Shown here piece after piece: positions 27,945 through 40,443 of a DNA stretch of 64,000 nucleotides. The position numbers were made by a program, and so were the translations under genes. The notes under the pieces are model-generated. The model was not told where the DNA came from. It did no database searches and saw only the letters and a program-made list of their open reading frames with translations. Every line of letters begins with the position of its first letter. Position 1 is the first letter of the stretch. This DNA is from Enterococcus sp. DIV1094 (GTDB lineage Bacteria > Bacillota > Bacilli > Lactobacillales > Enterococcaceae): NCBI RefSeq assembly GCF_017316305.2, contig NZ_CP147250.1:1812001-1876000 (forward strand), read 5' to 3'.

Positions 27945-28787
27945 ATGAAAATCAAAAAATTTCTAAATAATAATGTCGTATTACTGAAAAAAGGCAGTAA
28001 TGAGATCATCGGGTTTTCATCAGGCATCAGCTTCAAGAAAAAAGTAGGAGATGATGTGGAGGAAGAGGACTTTGAAAAGATCTTTGTATTAGATACACAT
28101 GCAATGTTGGAACATTTCAGCTATCAGTTAAGTAAATGTGATCCAAAATACGTTCAATTAGTTACGCAGATCGTAGAATATGCCAAACAAAATTATCACT
28201 TAGGGATCAATGATTATATTTATCTGACGTTACTCGATCATATTGATTTCACGATTCATCGGTTGAAAGAAAATATGACATTTAAAAGTCCATTGCAATA
28301 TGAAGTCCGCCGATTTTATCCAGATGAATATGCTATCGGAGTGTATGCAGTCCAGTTATTGGAACGTGAACTTAAACTAGCGATTCCTACGGAAGAAGCG
28401 ATTTCAATTGCGCTACATTTTGTGAATATCCAATCGAAAAAACGAGATATGACTGTGACGAACAAAATCACTAAATTTATTGAAGATGTTCTAACGATCG
28501 TCCGTTATGAATATAAACAAAAGTTTGATGAAAATAGTTTTCACTTTTCTCGTTTTGTCACGCATTTACATTATTTTGCACAGAATGTCATTAATCATAC
28601 GATGCCAAGTTATGAACAAACGGATCTATATCAGCAAGTAGAAAAAATGTATCCTCAAGCATTTCACTGTGTACAAAAAATCAAAATTTATATTGAGAAT
28701 ACGTATGGTATCACAATTTCTGAAAACGAAGAAATTTATCTAACCTTGCATATTCAAAAATTAACGGAGCAAATCGAAAAGGAGTAA
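27945..28787 (+). CDS. licT: BglG-family transcriptional antiterminator LicT
   Basis: 280 residues. An N-terminal RNA-binding CAT domain covers about 1-55 (NNNVVLLKKGSNEIIGFSSG). Two PTS regulation domains follow: PRD1 with LLDHIDFTIHRLKENM and PRD2 with SRFVTHLHYFAQNVI, both with the phosphorylatable His. It binds the RAT just upstream in its own leader when beta-glucosides are being imported, so the operon is autoregulated. ATG 27945 has GGAGGG five bases before; the GTG at 27924 overlaps the terminator and is rejected. Confidence 0.95.
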   Translation: MKIKKFLNNNVVLLKKGSNEIIGFSSGISFKKKVGDDVEEEDFEKIFVLDTHAMLEHFSYQLSKCDPKYVQLVTQIVEYAKQNYHLGINDYIYLTLLDHIDFTIHRLKENMTFKSPLQYEVRRFYPDEYAIGVYAVQLLERELKLAIPTEEAISIALHFVNIQSKKRDMTVTNKITKFIEDVLTIVRYEYKQKFDENSFHFSRFVTHLHYFAQNVINHTMPSYEQTDLYQQVEKMYPQAFHCVQKIKIYIENTYGITISENEEIYLTLHIQKLTEQIEKE

Positions 28788-28791
28788 ACAG

Positions 28792-32098
<3,307 letters not shown>

Positions 32099-32246
32099 AT
32101 GTAGATGAAGGAGAGAGCAGTTTTGCAATTAAGAGGCTTAGCAGAAAAAACTATTAGTCTTTGGTACATGTTAACCTAAATTAGAATTGACACTTTTCTT
32201 TTTAAATGACAAACCTTACCTATAAGATAGTGGTGAGATAGATAGT

Positions 32247-32298
32247 AAAAACCTAGGATCGATACCGGAGTTTTCTTTGGTACCTGTCCTAGGTTTTT
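32247..32298. terminator. Terminator between the glucosidase and the ABC permease
   Basis: AAAAACCTAGGA (32247-32258) and TCCTAGGTTTTT (32287-32298), a 12-base perfect match, A/T-flanked on both sides so probably bidirectional. Confidence 0.75.
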
Positions 32299-32321
32299 GT
32301 CTCTTCTAACTAATGAAAATC

Positions 32322-33056
32322 TTACACATTTAATATTTTGATTTCCCGTCTTCTATTCAGTAGATAAGTGAGTAGTAAAGTGAACAAGATAGTCGCTGTT
32401 AATGTGAGTAGCACTGGCGAAAGAGAATACTCACCGTACTGATATCCAATCATTTTTTGTAGCATATCAAGGGTGTTTGTTTGGAAAGCGGAACTACTTG
32501 ATTGCATAAATGTACTTATTGGAATAGGAAGTAGGAGCAATACAAGAAGTACGATAAATTTTATTGATCGGCTTAAACGACTATTTAAAGCGGATAAGAA
32601 AAGCCCGATTGAGCCAGGAAGAATCAATAGAAGTGAAAAAAAGAACCAATCAATTAAAAAATCACCTCGTGAATAAAGACTAAATAAGAAAACATCCCAT
32701 TTGAGTTGTACAATCAAATTCGAGTTCAATAACATGATAAGTAGGAGCATGATCAATGAAAAAACAACTGCGAGAATCACATTTGTCAGTATATGGGTGA
32801 ATAAAATATGAACGCGGGATACACCGTTTTGGATAAATAGCTTAAAATCTGAATTCATACCAATATAAGACAAGAAGAACATGTAGATCATACATTCAAT
32901 GATTCCGTCTGAATGGACCATACGAGAAAAATCACTGAGTAAGAAAATACCTATCAGCGGGAGGATGATCCCCAATAAGATGAATAGTGCTAAGAATGCA
33001 GACAAAGATAAGAATTGATGTTTTAACCGATAAAGAAATGCTGCACGAAACTTCAT
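32322..33056 (-). CDS. ABC transporter permease, six-helix (YtrC/D-like)
   Basis: 244 residues with about six membrane helices (FLALFILLGIILPLIGIFLL, VILAVVFSLIMLLLIMLL, IKFIVLLVLLLLPIPIS, and a final LLTLTATILFTLLLTYLL). No catalytic motif. It starts four bases after the ATPase gene, and AAAGGAGGA precedes the ATG. It is the membrane part of a GntR-ATPase-permease operon of the type induced by cell-wall-active antibiotics in other Firmicutes; the substrate here is unknown. Confidence 0.8.
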   Translation of the reverse strand: MKFRAAFLYRLKHQFLSLSAFLALFILLGIILPLIGIFLLSDFSRMVHSDGIIECMIYMFFLSYIGMNSDFKLFIQNGVSRVHILFTHILTNVILAVVFSLIMLLLIMLLNSNLIVQLKWDVFLFSLYSRGDFLIDWFFFSLLLILPGSIGLFLSALNSRLSRSIKFIVLLVLLLLPIPISTFMQSSSSAFQTNTLDMLQKMIGYQYGEYSLSPVLLTLTATILFTLLLTYLLNRRREIKILNV

Positions 33057-33060
33057 TCAA

Positions 33061-33915
33061 TCAGTCCTCCTTTCCACTAGTAAGTTGAATAAAGTATTCT
33101 TGTAAGTTCGAAGTCAAGATAGAAAGACCTTCTATTTTTTCTTCAGGTAACGGACCATAAACATACGCAGTAAGAGAACCGCCTAGTGATTTTTGACCAA
33201 GAACATCTAAGGGGGTAATGTATGGTTCAACTATTTCTTTTGGTCCGGAGACTGTTCGAGCGTTTTGCAGGATTGTTTCGACGGAAGCTGCTTGGAGCAA
33301 TTTTCCTTCGTGTAAGACAATAACCTCTTCTAATAAAGTAGCAATTTCTTCAATCAAATGAGTTGAAATCACGAACGTGCATAATCGTTGTTGATAAACT
33401 TCGATCAAATAGGAATAAAATAAGTCGCGATGTGTGGCATCCAGACCTAAAACGGGTTCATCGAGAAAAATATATTCACAAGGAACGGATAGGGCGATGA
33501 TCAATTTTGTGATCGTGCGGTAACCTGTTGATAGCTTCTTGAATCTCTGATCGGCTTTTAAACCGAATTTATGTAGCATTTCTTTAGCAAGCGCCCAATC
33601 AAATGTCCCATAAAAGCGCTCAGTGATTTTAAATAGTTCTTTTATTTTAAAAAAAGAGGGGAATAGATTATCTTCGCTCATCAAGTATAGATGATTTAAC
33701 GAAGCTTCACTCTCCGAGATAGATGTACCATCTAATAGGATTTCTCCTGATGTAGCGAAACTCCGATTATTGATAATGTTCAATAGTGTGCTTTTTCCAG
33801 CACCATTTCTTCCTAATAAACCATAGATTTTTCCTTGTTCAAATTGAATGGAAACATTATCTAGAACGCTTTCATTTTGCTGGTTTTTACTTATGGATTT
33901 GACAACTAAGCTCAT
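33061..33915 (-). CDS. ABC transporter ATP-binding protein
   Basis: 284 residues. Walker A GLLGRNGAGKSTLLNII near residue 33; signature KLSTGYRTITKLIIAL (LSTGY variant of LSGGQ); Walker B EYIFLDEPVLGLDA; H-loop VISTHLIEEI. A C-terminal extension of about 70 residues follows. The ATG overlaps the stop of the GntR regulator by two bases, so regulator and ATPase are translated together but as separate chains. Compare the fused arrangement at 52019. Confidence 0.9.
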   Translation of the reverse strand: MSLVVKSISKNQQNESVLDNVSIQFEQGKIYGLLGRNGAGKSTLLNIINNRSFATSGEILLDGTSISESEASLNHLYLMSEDNLFPSFFKIKELFKITERFYGTFDWALAKEMLHKFGLKADQRFKKLSTGYRTITKLIIALSVPCEYIFLDEPVLGLDATHRDLFYSYLIEVYQQRLCTFVISTHLIEEIATLLEEVIVLHEGKLLQAASVETILQNARTVSGPKEIVEPYITPLDVLGQKSLGGSLTAYVYGPLPEEKIEGLSILTSNLQEYFIQLTSGKED

Positions 33916-34280
33916 TCATCATACCCTCTTTCAATTAACTCTTTTAGTTGTTCAGCACTAATACCGATTTTTTTTGCTTCTATAATCAAATCCGAAACTT
34001 CTTTATTTAAAAATTCTTCTTTTCGCTGTTGACGAATTTTTTCTTGTGCACCAGGCAAAACAAACATACCTAGACCACGTTTCTTTTCAATCAAATGTTC
34101 AGCTACTAATAAGTTCATACCTTTTAGAACAGTTGCTGGGTTTAGGTGATAAACTTTGGCGATTTCTGTAGTTGAAGGAATCTGTGTGCCTTCTGGATAA
34201 GAGTTGTTAAGTATTCCCTCAGAAATTTGATTGGCAACTTGTTGAAATAACGGTTTGTCTCCTGAAAAATCAAATTGCAT
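33912..34280 (-). CDS. GntR-family regulator, YtrA type
   Basis: 122 residues. A winged helix covers about 10-75 (GTQIPSTTEIAKVYHLNPAT, VLKGMNLLVAEHLIEKKRGL, GMFVLPGA), followed by the short helical YtrA tail (LIIEAKKIGISAEQLKELIE) used for dimerisation. YtrA proteins repress their own ABC operon. The matching promoter-operator at 34301-34349 has a second copy at 35455-35503. Confidence 0.9.
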   Translation of the reverse strand: MQFDFSGDKPLFQQVANQISEGILNNSYPEGTQIPSTTEIAKVYHLNPATVLKGMNLLVAEHLIEKKRGLGMFVLPGAQEKIRQQRKEEFLNKEVSDLIIEAKKIGISAEQLKELIERGYDE

Positions 34281-34300
34281 GTTTACACCTCACTACACCT

Positions 34301-34349
34301 GTTAACTACTTATTCAATTAACTATACAGGCTTGTGCTTACTCTGTCAA
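34301..34349 (-). promoter_or_regulatory. Promoter-operator of the GntR-ABC operon
   Basis: On the minus strand TTGACA (34344-34349), 17 bases, TATAGT (34321-34326). A 26-base block from the -10 onward (34301-34326) contains two AGTTAA/AGTTAAC half-sites and is closely matched at 35455-35480. Confidence 0.75.
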
Positions 34350-34468
34350 TTTAGGTTATAAGTGGAAGTGGAAAAATAATTACCACTGTTAAACCCTTTG
34401 ATTAACCATTTTAACGATGTGAAAATCTGCTAAATAGAGAACTATTTTTTATCTATATATATAGTAGA

Positions 34469-34518
34469 AAAAATATCAGAACTTCTCATGAGTAATGTAG
34501 AAGTTCTGATATTTTTTT
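34469..34518. terminator. Terminator hairpin
   Basis: AAATATCAGAACTTCT (34471-34486) pairs perfectly with 34499-34514, with T-runs on both strands. It likely ends the minus-strand transcript from 35420. Confidence 0.75.
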
Positions 34519-35232
34519 ATGGTTTACTCGATAAACCGATGGAAAGACGGAAGAGTGATTCCAAAATTTTACTACATCACCAAAGTTTGACTTAATGATT
34601 TTCTCTCGCAAATTTATTTGAACCTTCTGTTTATAGAAAGAAATCGAGGAGTGAGGATACTTGATTCTATGTAACTTTCGATCAGTTTGGCTAGATTCTT
34701 AAAATGAGTAGTCGATAGGTTAGAAAGGAAGAGAGAATATGATGTTAGCAAGTTTCAAAAGTATTGATTTCTTTCACTCAAAAGAAGCATGGTCGAATAG
34801 AGGTGGTATTTCTGAAAACAAATATGCAACAATTATGCAACAATGACGGGTATCTATGGCTGTCTTTGATCGGTATGATCGGTGATTAAAAAGGTGTTCA
34901 TTCTCTTTTGTTCAATCATATTTAGCCATAAAACGGATGATCAAGAAAACTTGATTTACAAGGAACAAAAATCGGCAACCGATTTTATAATGTGAAGCTA
35001 ACCAATTAACAAGGTTCTGATTTTTTTACCTAAGTTAAATGTACTGAGTATTTTGTCAGCAATAAATCAATCAAAAAAAGATAAAAGTCTTCATAAATCC
35101 TAAAAAAATCAAATGATCAGTAAGATGTTTTTTCGCATGGCGAATCCATTTTATTAAGAGAGTATTCTCTATAACCGATGGAACTTTTTAAGACATTTCC
35201 CGCTAGATGTAAAGAAGATTCACTAGTTGAGA
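34519..35232. other. Mostly gene-free AT-rich stretch
   Basis: Apart from the 35-codon ORF at 34739 I see no convincing gene; many stops in all frames. Confidence 0.4.
34739..34846 (+). CDS. Possible 35-residue peptide
   Basis: MMLASFKSIDFFHSKEAWSN and a polar tail. GAAAGGAAGAGAG precedes the ATG. No family recognised and no clear promoter; it may be a remnant. Given mainly because the ribosome binding site is good. Confidence 0.3.
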   Translation: MMLASFKSIDFFHSKEAWSNRGGISENKYATIMQQ

Positions 35233-35420
35233 TTATTCGGCAGTGTACCTTTGCTCGATCAGACCGTCACTCCATTCTGGATAAAAATCGGCTTGAGTAA
35301 TTTTGTTGCTACCAAATCCTGTACTTATTACTTGAACTACTACAGTCTTTACTCGATCCAACTTTCCATTTGTTCTCCAAGGTGAACCTTACAACTTTTT
35401 GTTCGAGATATTATATTCAT
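35233..35420 (-). pseudogene. Small gene with strong expression signals and a frameshift
   Basis: Behind a near-consensus promoter and AGGAGGGG, ATG 35420 opens MNIISRTKSCKVHLGEQMES and stops after 23 codons. Another frame then runs open as GSPWRTNGKLDRVKTVVVQV, ISTGFGSNKITQADFYPEWS, ending QRYTAE* at 35233. Restoring one A at TGTAAGGTT would join MNIISRTKSCK to GSPWRTN, giving about 62 residues. I do not recognise the product. Its promoter shares an operator with the GntR-ABC operon 1 kb away, which hints at a peptide linked to that exporter. Confidence 0.5.
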
Positions 35421-35454
35421 TGGTGCCCCTCCTAGTATTTTATTGTCGTGATTA

Positions 35455-35503
35455 GTTAACTGCTCATGTAACTAACTATATAAGTAAAATCCTTTTGTGT
35501 CAA
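35455..35503 (-). promoter_or_regulatory. Promoter-operator of the broken small gene (second GntR site)
   Basis: Minus strand TTGACA (35498-35503), 17 bases, TATAGT (35475-35480). The 26-base block 35455-35480 agrees with 34301-34326 at most positions, including TATAGTTA and AGTTAAC at the two ends. Confidence 0.7.
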
Positions 35504-36033
35504 CTAAAAAAAGAATACTGTTGCTGATTTGTGTTGTTAAAACATTATATGATTCCTGAATTTATTGATACTACTAGCTTGTTTATGATATATTACGTGT
35601 TATTTTATTAACGATTCGCTGTGTCTTTAAAAAAATGCAGTTTTTTTATTGAAGTTTTTTAGAGAGGCTGAATGATTTGGAATAAATAGTTGATCGTTCT
35701 TTCTAGAAAAGGGATTTTTTATTTTATCATCAATTTGTTTCTATAGATATCAAGAAAAAATCGTTTTTGTTTATTTGTTATTTTAATCCAAACATTCCCC
35801 ATGATTTTATTAGGTGGCAATAATTTATAAATGGCTCGCAGTCCAAGAAAATTTCAGATAAAGGAAAAAATTATAAATTGATTAGAATTTGATTAGTGTT
35901 ATACTTTAGCTATGATATTCACATTTAAATAATTTTTGATAATTAAAAAAATACAACGATTTCCCGATTATCCGCTGTTTTAAAAGATTTTTTATAAGGT
36001 TTTTCCAAAAAAATATAGATTGAGGTGAATTTA
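35504..36033 (+). promoter_or_regulatory. AT-rich upstream region of surface locus 1 with promoter
   Basis: Two overlapping promoters: TTGATT (35878-35883) with TATACT (35900-35905), and TTGATT (35889-35894) with TATGAT (35911-35916), both with 16-base spacers. No gene in the rest. Confidence 0.5.
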
Positions 36034-39000
36034 ATGTGGCGAATAAGATTGGTGAATATGTTATCTATTATAGTTTTATTAGGAGGCGTAGCTGTTTTTC
36101 CCACTTCAGCACAATTGATGTCTAATAACATATATGAAGAAGATAGATACTTGGATGGAAATGAAATTTCGTTATTTGATATTGGAGAGACAATCGATTC
36201 AATGGATATTCCGAAAGTTCTGGAAGAGGATAAGAAACTACAAGTAGAAGATGATCCTCTATGGATAGATGAAACTTTAGATACAGAAGAATATATCGAA
36301 TTACCAGGGCTAGAACAAGATCAAGAAGAACAAAAACAAGTGGAAGAAAAGGAACAACAGGAGAATGGTACACAACTGGATGACGAACCAACCAAAATAG
36401 AAAGCGGTTTAATGACAGAAGTGATATTTGAGGAAGTACAGGATGAAGGGATTGCTCGAGTGTTAACACCAGAAGCAAGGACTTTATTTTCCGGACAGCT
36501 GGGTTCCATTCCTTGGGTGGTTGATAGTCAAGGGACGCTGATCCTTGGATCTGGTGTTTTCGATGAGGCGAACAATATCGGCGGACGATATGCAGCGACA
36601 GATTATTTCAATCATCCCATGTATAGCCATGCGATTACACGCGTGCAATTAACTGGACCAATCGTATTGCGTGGTAGAAACGGCAGTTTGAATATGAACG
36701 GTGATATACGCAGAGGTTTTTTTACCGACTTGACCAATGTGACAGAAATTGAAGGAATCGAGTTTTTAGATACCAGTGAATTAAGTGAAATGGCATACAT
36801 GTTTGCGAACATGTCAGCATTGACCAGCTTAGATGTATCTAGTCTAGATACGAGAAATGTATGGACTATGCATGGGATGTTCGAAAATATGAGTAGTGTA
36901 ACAGAATTAGATGTCTCTAGTTTTGATACAAGTAACTTATTGTACATGGCACGTATGTTTAGAGGAACAATAAATTTAACGAAATTAGATATGTCTGGTC
37001 TGGATACAAGTAATGTAACAGACATGAGATTAATGTTCGCAGATGTGAGTAGTATAGCAGAATTAGATGTGTCTGGATTTGATACAAGTAATGTAACAGA
37101 TATGGCAGGTATGTTTAGAGGAACAATAAATTTAACGAAATTAGACATGTCTGGTCTGGATACAAGTAATGTAACAGACATGAGATCAATGTTCGCAGAT
37201 GTGAGAAGTATAACAGAATTAGATGTGTCTGGTTTTGATACCAGTAAAGTAACAGATATGGCAGGTATGTTTCATAGTATGCGCAGTATAACAGAATTAG
37301 ATGTGTCTGGTTTTGATACCAGTAAAGTAACAGACATGTCATTTATGTTTAACTATGCGAGCAGTGTAACAGAATTAGATGTGTCCGATTTCGATACTAG
37401 CAGTGTAACAGATATGCAATTAATGTTTCGAAATGCGAACAATGTAACAGAGCTAAATGTGTCCGGTTTCGACACTAGTAGTGTAGTAAACATGAACCAC
37501 ATGTTTCTTAATGTGAGAAGTATAACAGAATTAGATGTCTCTCACTTTGATACAAGTGAGGTGAGGAATATGTTCGGCATGTTTGACGGTATCATTAGTG
37601 TAACGAAATTAGATGTATCCGGCTTCAATACTAGAAATGTCACAAATATGTCCTTTATGTTTATGGAAATGAGCGCTTTGACTGAACTAGATCTTTCTAA
37701 TTTTGATACACGTAATGTGACAAGTATGGAAGGAATGTTTCGAAATGTGAGCAGTGTAAAGGAATTAGATGTGTCCGGCTTCGATACCAGTAATATAGTA
37801 ACTATGTCCCGTATGTTTGAGAATGTGAGAAATGTAATAGAGCTAGATGTGTCTGGCTTTGATACTAGAAATGTCACAAGCATGCAAATGATGTTTGGCG
37901 GTATGAGTAGTGTAACGGAATTAGATGTGTCCGGCTTCGATACTAGAAATGTCACAAATATGTCCTTTATGTTCCAAAATGTGAGTAGTGTACAAGAATT
38001 AAATATGTCCGGCTTCGATACCAGGAATGTCACAGATATGATGGTTATGTTTCATAACGCGAATAGTATAACGAAATTAAATATGTCCGGCTTCGATACT
38101 AGGAATGTCACAGATACATCCTTCATGTTTATGGGGATGAGCAGCTTAACAGAACTAGATCTCTCTAATTTTGATACACGTAACGCAACAAATATGCAAG
38201 CAATGTTTATTGGTGTTCCGCTTGAACAATTAACTTTAGGTAGCCAGTTTATCTTTCATTTAGCTAATGGAAGCCCTGGACTTCTTCCGTTAAGTGGTTC
38301 AGCCACGCATCATCCTAATTGGCAAAATGTCGGAGAAGGAACTGTGGATGAACCAAAAGGAAGTTTTATATTTACTAGCGCTCAATTGATGGCAAACTAT
38401 GATGGAGCGACAATGGCAGATACGTGGGTTTGGCAGCCTCGAATTTTCGCAAACCTGACCATTGACATTGAAGGTCATGGAACAGTCTTGCCTGATATAC
38501 CAACAAGTGTTGAACGTGGAGAAATGATTGATATCCGCGCGACACCCGAAATAGGATGGCGTTTTTCTCATTGGTGCATCGAAAGCGGAGATGGGACGAT
38601 TGCAGATCCCGATCAATCAACCACTACTTTTACGATGGGAGAAGAAGATGCAAAATTGGTGGCTGTTTTTGAAGAATTAAATCCATTGATCACCGTAAGA
38701 ATCCCAACATCGGCAGTCTTCAATACGACCTCAGAATCGCATCATAGGAACATCGTTGCGCCTGATTATGCAATCGAAAATAAGTCACCTTTTGCAGTTT
38801 CTGTTGATGTGGTAGCACCTACGGAATTGACGAACATGGAAATCATTGAAGAATTGAATGTGGCTACTGATGGGAAAGAAAACTTATTGATCAATAAAGG
38901 GAATATCCATCATATAGATCCTTTCCGTTTATTTGACTTAGAAACTGAAGAAGCTAAGGTCTTCACGTTTACAGGAACAGCAGAAGAATTATCGGAAGAG

Positions 39001-39057
39001 GAAAGTCAAATAACACCTACCTTCAACATGGTTTTACGTTTTGTACCAAACCTGTAA
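36034..39057 (+). CDS. Large BspA/DUF285-repeat surface protein (locus 1 adhesin)
   Basis: 1007 residues. A signal peptide (MWRIRLVNMLSIIVLLGGVA...SAQ) is followed by an acidic Glu/Gln-rich stretch to about 150 and a lead-in domain (GSIPWVVDSQGTLILGSGVF). Nineteen 26-residue BspA-like repeats of the type TELDVSGFDTSNVTDMxxMF follow at about 238-731. Then comes a conserved module (SATHHPNWQNVGEG, DGATMADTWVWQPR), an InlB-B/Flg_new-like beta repeat (ERGEMIDI...GWRFSHW...LVAVFE), and a final beta domain (VRIPTSAVFNTTSES to ITPTFNMVLRFVP). It has no LPXTG of its own. ATG 36034 has GAGGTG seven bases before. BspA repeats often bind matrix proteins; the ligand is unknown. Confidence 0.88.
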   Translation: MWRIRLVNMLSIIVLLGGVAVFPTSAQLMSNNIYEEDRYLDGNEISLFDIGETIDSMDIPKVLEEDKKLQVEDDPLWIDETLDTEEYIELPGLEQDQEEQKQVEEKEQQENGTQLDDEPTKIESGLMTEVIFEEVQDEGIARVLTPEARTLFSGQLGSIPWVVDSQGTLILGSGVFDEANNIGGRYAATDYFNHPMYSHAITRVQLTGPIVLRGRNGSLNMNGDIRRGFFTDLTNVTEIEGIEFLDTSELSEMAYMFANMSALTSLDVSSLDTRNVWTMHGMFENMSSVTELDVSSFDTSNLLYMARMFRGTINLTKLDMSGLDTSNVTDMRLMFADVSSIAELDVSGFDTSNVTDMAGMFRGTINLTKLDMSGLDTSNVTDMRSMFADVRSITELDVSGFDTSKVTDMAGMFHSMRSITELDVSGFDTSKVTDMSFMFNYASSVTELDVSDFDTSSVTDMQLMFRNANNVTELNVSGFDTSSVVNMNHMFLNVRSITELDVSHFDTSEVRNMFGMFDGIISVTKLDVSGFNTRNVTNMSFMFMEMSALTELDLSNFDTRNVTSMEGMFRNVSSVKELDVSGFDTSNIVTMSRMFENVRNVIELDVSGFDTRNVTSMQMMFGGMSSVTELDVSGFDTRNVTNMSFMFQNVSSVQELNMSGFDTRNVTDMMVMFHNANSITKLNMSGFDTRNVTDTSFMFMGMSSLTELDLSNFDTRNATNMQAMFIGVPLEQLTLGSQFIFHLANGSPGLLPLSGSATHHPNWQNVGEGTVDEPKGSFIFTSAQLMANYDGATMADTWVWQPRIFANLTIDIEGHGTVLPDIPTSVERGEMIDIRATPEIGWRFSHWCIESGDGTIADPDQSTTTFTMGEEDAKLVAVFEELNPLITVRIPTSAVFNTTSESHHRNIVAPDYAIENKSPFAVSVDVVAPTELTNMEIIEELNVATDGKENLLINKGNIHHIDPFRLFDLETEEAKVFTFTGTAEELSEEESQITPTFNMVLRFVPNL
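36745..38226 (+). repeat. Nineteen tandem 78-bp coding repeats
   Basis: Each unit codes 26 residues. Two neighbouring two-unit blocks, 36961-37116 and 37117-37272, differ at only about nine positions, so a recent 156-bp duplication is visible inside the array. No intervening non-coding sequence. Confidence 0.9.
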
Positions 39058-39115
39058 CAACAGTATTTATAAAGAAATCGCACAATAATCTTATCGGGGA
39101 AATGGAGAAAGACAT

Positions 39116-39616
39116 ATGGGGAAAAAACATCAAAAAAAGTGGATAGTATTGGGATTGCTTCTTTTGATTATTGGTGGCATCGTTTTATATTTCAATAATC
39201 AAGAAAACGAACCTGTGCCAATTGTCAGTGCAGATTTGTTGCCAGGCTTAAGAGATGCAAGTGACATTGAAATTGCAAAAAGAGCGCAAGAGATTGCAGA
39301 TGCCAACTATTTTACTTTGCAAATCGCACCTTTTGCTGTTTTTGAAAATGGAGAATCAGAAGGATCGATCGAAATTGTCAATCCTGGAACCAATGTCTAC
39401 CCAATCGCGGTAGATCTCACATTGGCGGAAACAGGAGAAGTCATTTACTCTTCAGGCGCTATCTACCCAAATCAGCAAATTGTTGGTGCCAAACTAGATA
39501 AATCACTGGAAAAAGGGGAGTATCAAGGGATTGCACGTATCAATATCTACGATCCAGAGACGAATGAACGTCAAGGAATAACAGAAGCAGAGATTTCTAT
39601 CACTATCCAAAATTAA
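39116..39616 (+). CDS. Signal-anchored surface protein B1 (locus 1)
   Basis: 166 residues. Basic start (GKKHQKKW), one membrane helix at about 9-28 (IVLGLLLLIIGGIVLYF), then an extracellular part of about 135 residues that is beta-rich: YFTLQIAPFAVFENGESEGS, then EIVNPGTNVYPIAVDLTLAE, then YDPETNERQGITEAEISITI. Nearly the same protein is encoded at 59255. The function is unknown. The Ig-like extracellular part after an anchor is reminiscent of the DUF916/DUF3324 partner in WxL loci, by position only. GGAGAAAG precedes the ATG. Confidence 0.8.
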   Translation: MGKKHQKKWIVLGLLLLIIGGIVLYFNNQENEPVPIVSADLLPGLRDASDIEIAKRAQEIADANYFTLQIAPFAVFENGESEGSIEIVNPGTNVYPIAVDLTLAETGEVIYSSGAIYPNQQIVGAKLDKSLEKGEYQGIARINIYDPETNERQGITEAEISITIQN

Positions 39617-39653
39617 ACACTGCGAATGCTTATCGAAAGAAAGGAGGAATTTA

Positions 39654-40031
39654 ATGCGTAAAGTAAAACAATTTTTATTGATTGTAGGTGTTATCTTTTT
39701 AACAAGTTCTAGCTATTTTGTACATGCTTCAGAAAATCGATCATTCTTCAAGCGCGTGGAAGGGCAAGTCGGAAGTGTCCAGACACTACCAGAATCAGGG
39801 TCGGAAACAAGTGTTGGGCCAGAGGCAGATAATGGAATAAATGGAAATAACAGCAATGTTTTGGTCGTAGATACATCTAGATTACCGAATCGAACACAGA
39901 ATAATCCAAGCTTACTCGCAAATTTGCCGAAAACAGGCAGTGAAGGTAATTTATGGGTTCAGTTAACTGGTATTCTTTTGGTTTTACTAAGTATCAAATT
40001 CCTTTTTTTGAAGAAAGAGACGCAGAGATAA
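39654..40031 (+). CDS. Small LPKTG cell-wall protein C1 (locus 1)
   Basis: 125 residues. Signal peptide (MRKVKQFLLIVGVIFLTSSS...VHA), then SENRSFFKRVEGQVG, a variable Gly/Asn/Ser-rich linker and LVVDTSRLPNRTQ. It ends with the sortase signal LPKTGSEGN, a hydrophobic helix and the charged tail KKETQR. Sortase A would link it to peptidoglycan. The exposed part is only about 75 residues, so it is more likely an anchor or adaptor than an adhesin. GAAAGGAGG precedes the ATG. Confidence 0.9.
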   Translation: MRKVKQFLLIVGVIFLTSSSYFVHASENRSFFKRVEGQVGSVQTLPESGSETSVGPEADNGINGNNSNVLVVDTSRLPNRTQNNPSLLANLPKTGSEGNLWVQLTGILLVLLSIKFLFLKKETQR

Positions 40032-40443
40032 AGCCGTTTTGAACAGTTAGAAAGAAAATGATTATCTATATATTAAAACAAAAGGATTCAAATTCAGAAC
40101 AATGAACTTGAAATGATCGTACGTATCATCTAGCAGCTTCTACCAATTTTTTGACAATGTTTGCTATCTACTCAGAAGAGTTCTAACAAACTAAGTAAAA
40201 TAGCCGCCTAAAATGTCTTGTTTTTTCAACGCATCACCTATTTGATCAATATCCTAAGACTGTACCCATCATAAATACCACAGCTTAGTGTCTGTTGGTC
40301 AAGATAAAATTACTTTGCTTAGACGGATAAAGAATTCTAATGGTTAGGAAAAAAACTGCATAAATGGGTAGTAGCTGTTACATGATGCGAACGATGATTT
40401 CTTGTTTGCAAATAAAACAATGGAATATGGAGGAGAAAATAAA
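40032..40443 (+). promoter_or_regulatory. Conserved intergenic leader of locus 1
   Basis: 412 bases. Blocks recur in the same order at 60143-60509: ATCATCTAGCAGCT-CTACCAATTTTT around 40126, CTTGTTTTTTCA near 40220, CTTTGCTTAG near 40314, and an 89-base block at 40352-40440 that matches 60418-60506 at 86 positions. This suggests a promoter or RNA element for the small secreted protein, or a boundary between transcripts. Confidence 0.6.

Noticed and set aside
36612..38033. Long antisense open frames across the adhesin repeats (minus strand)
   Set aside because: Low-complexity shadows of the 26-codon repeat; no ribosome binding sites.
36745..38226. CRISPR-like regular repeats
   Set aside because: The 78-bp units are continuous coding sequence for BspA repeats with no unique spacers.
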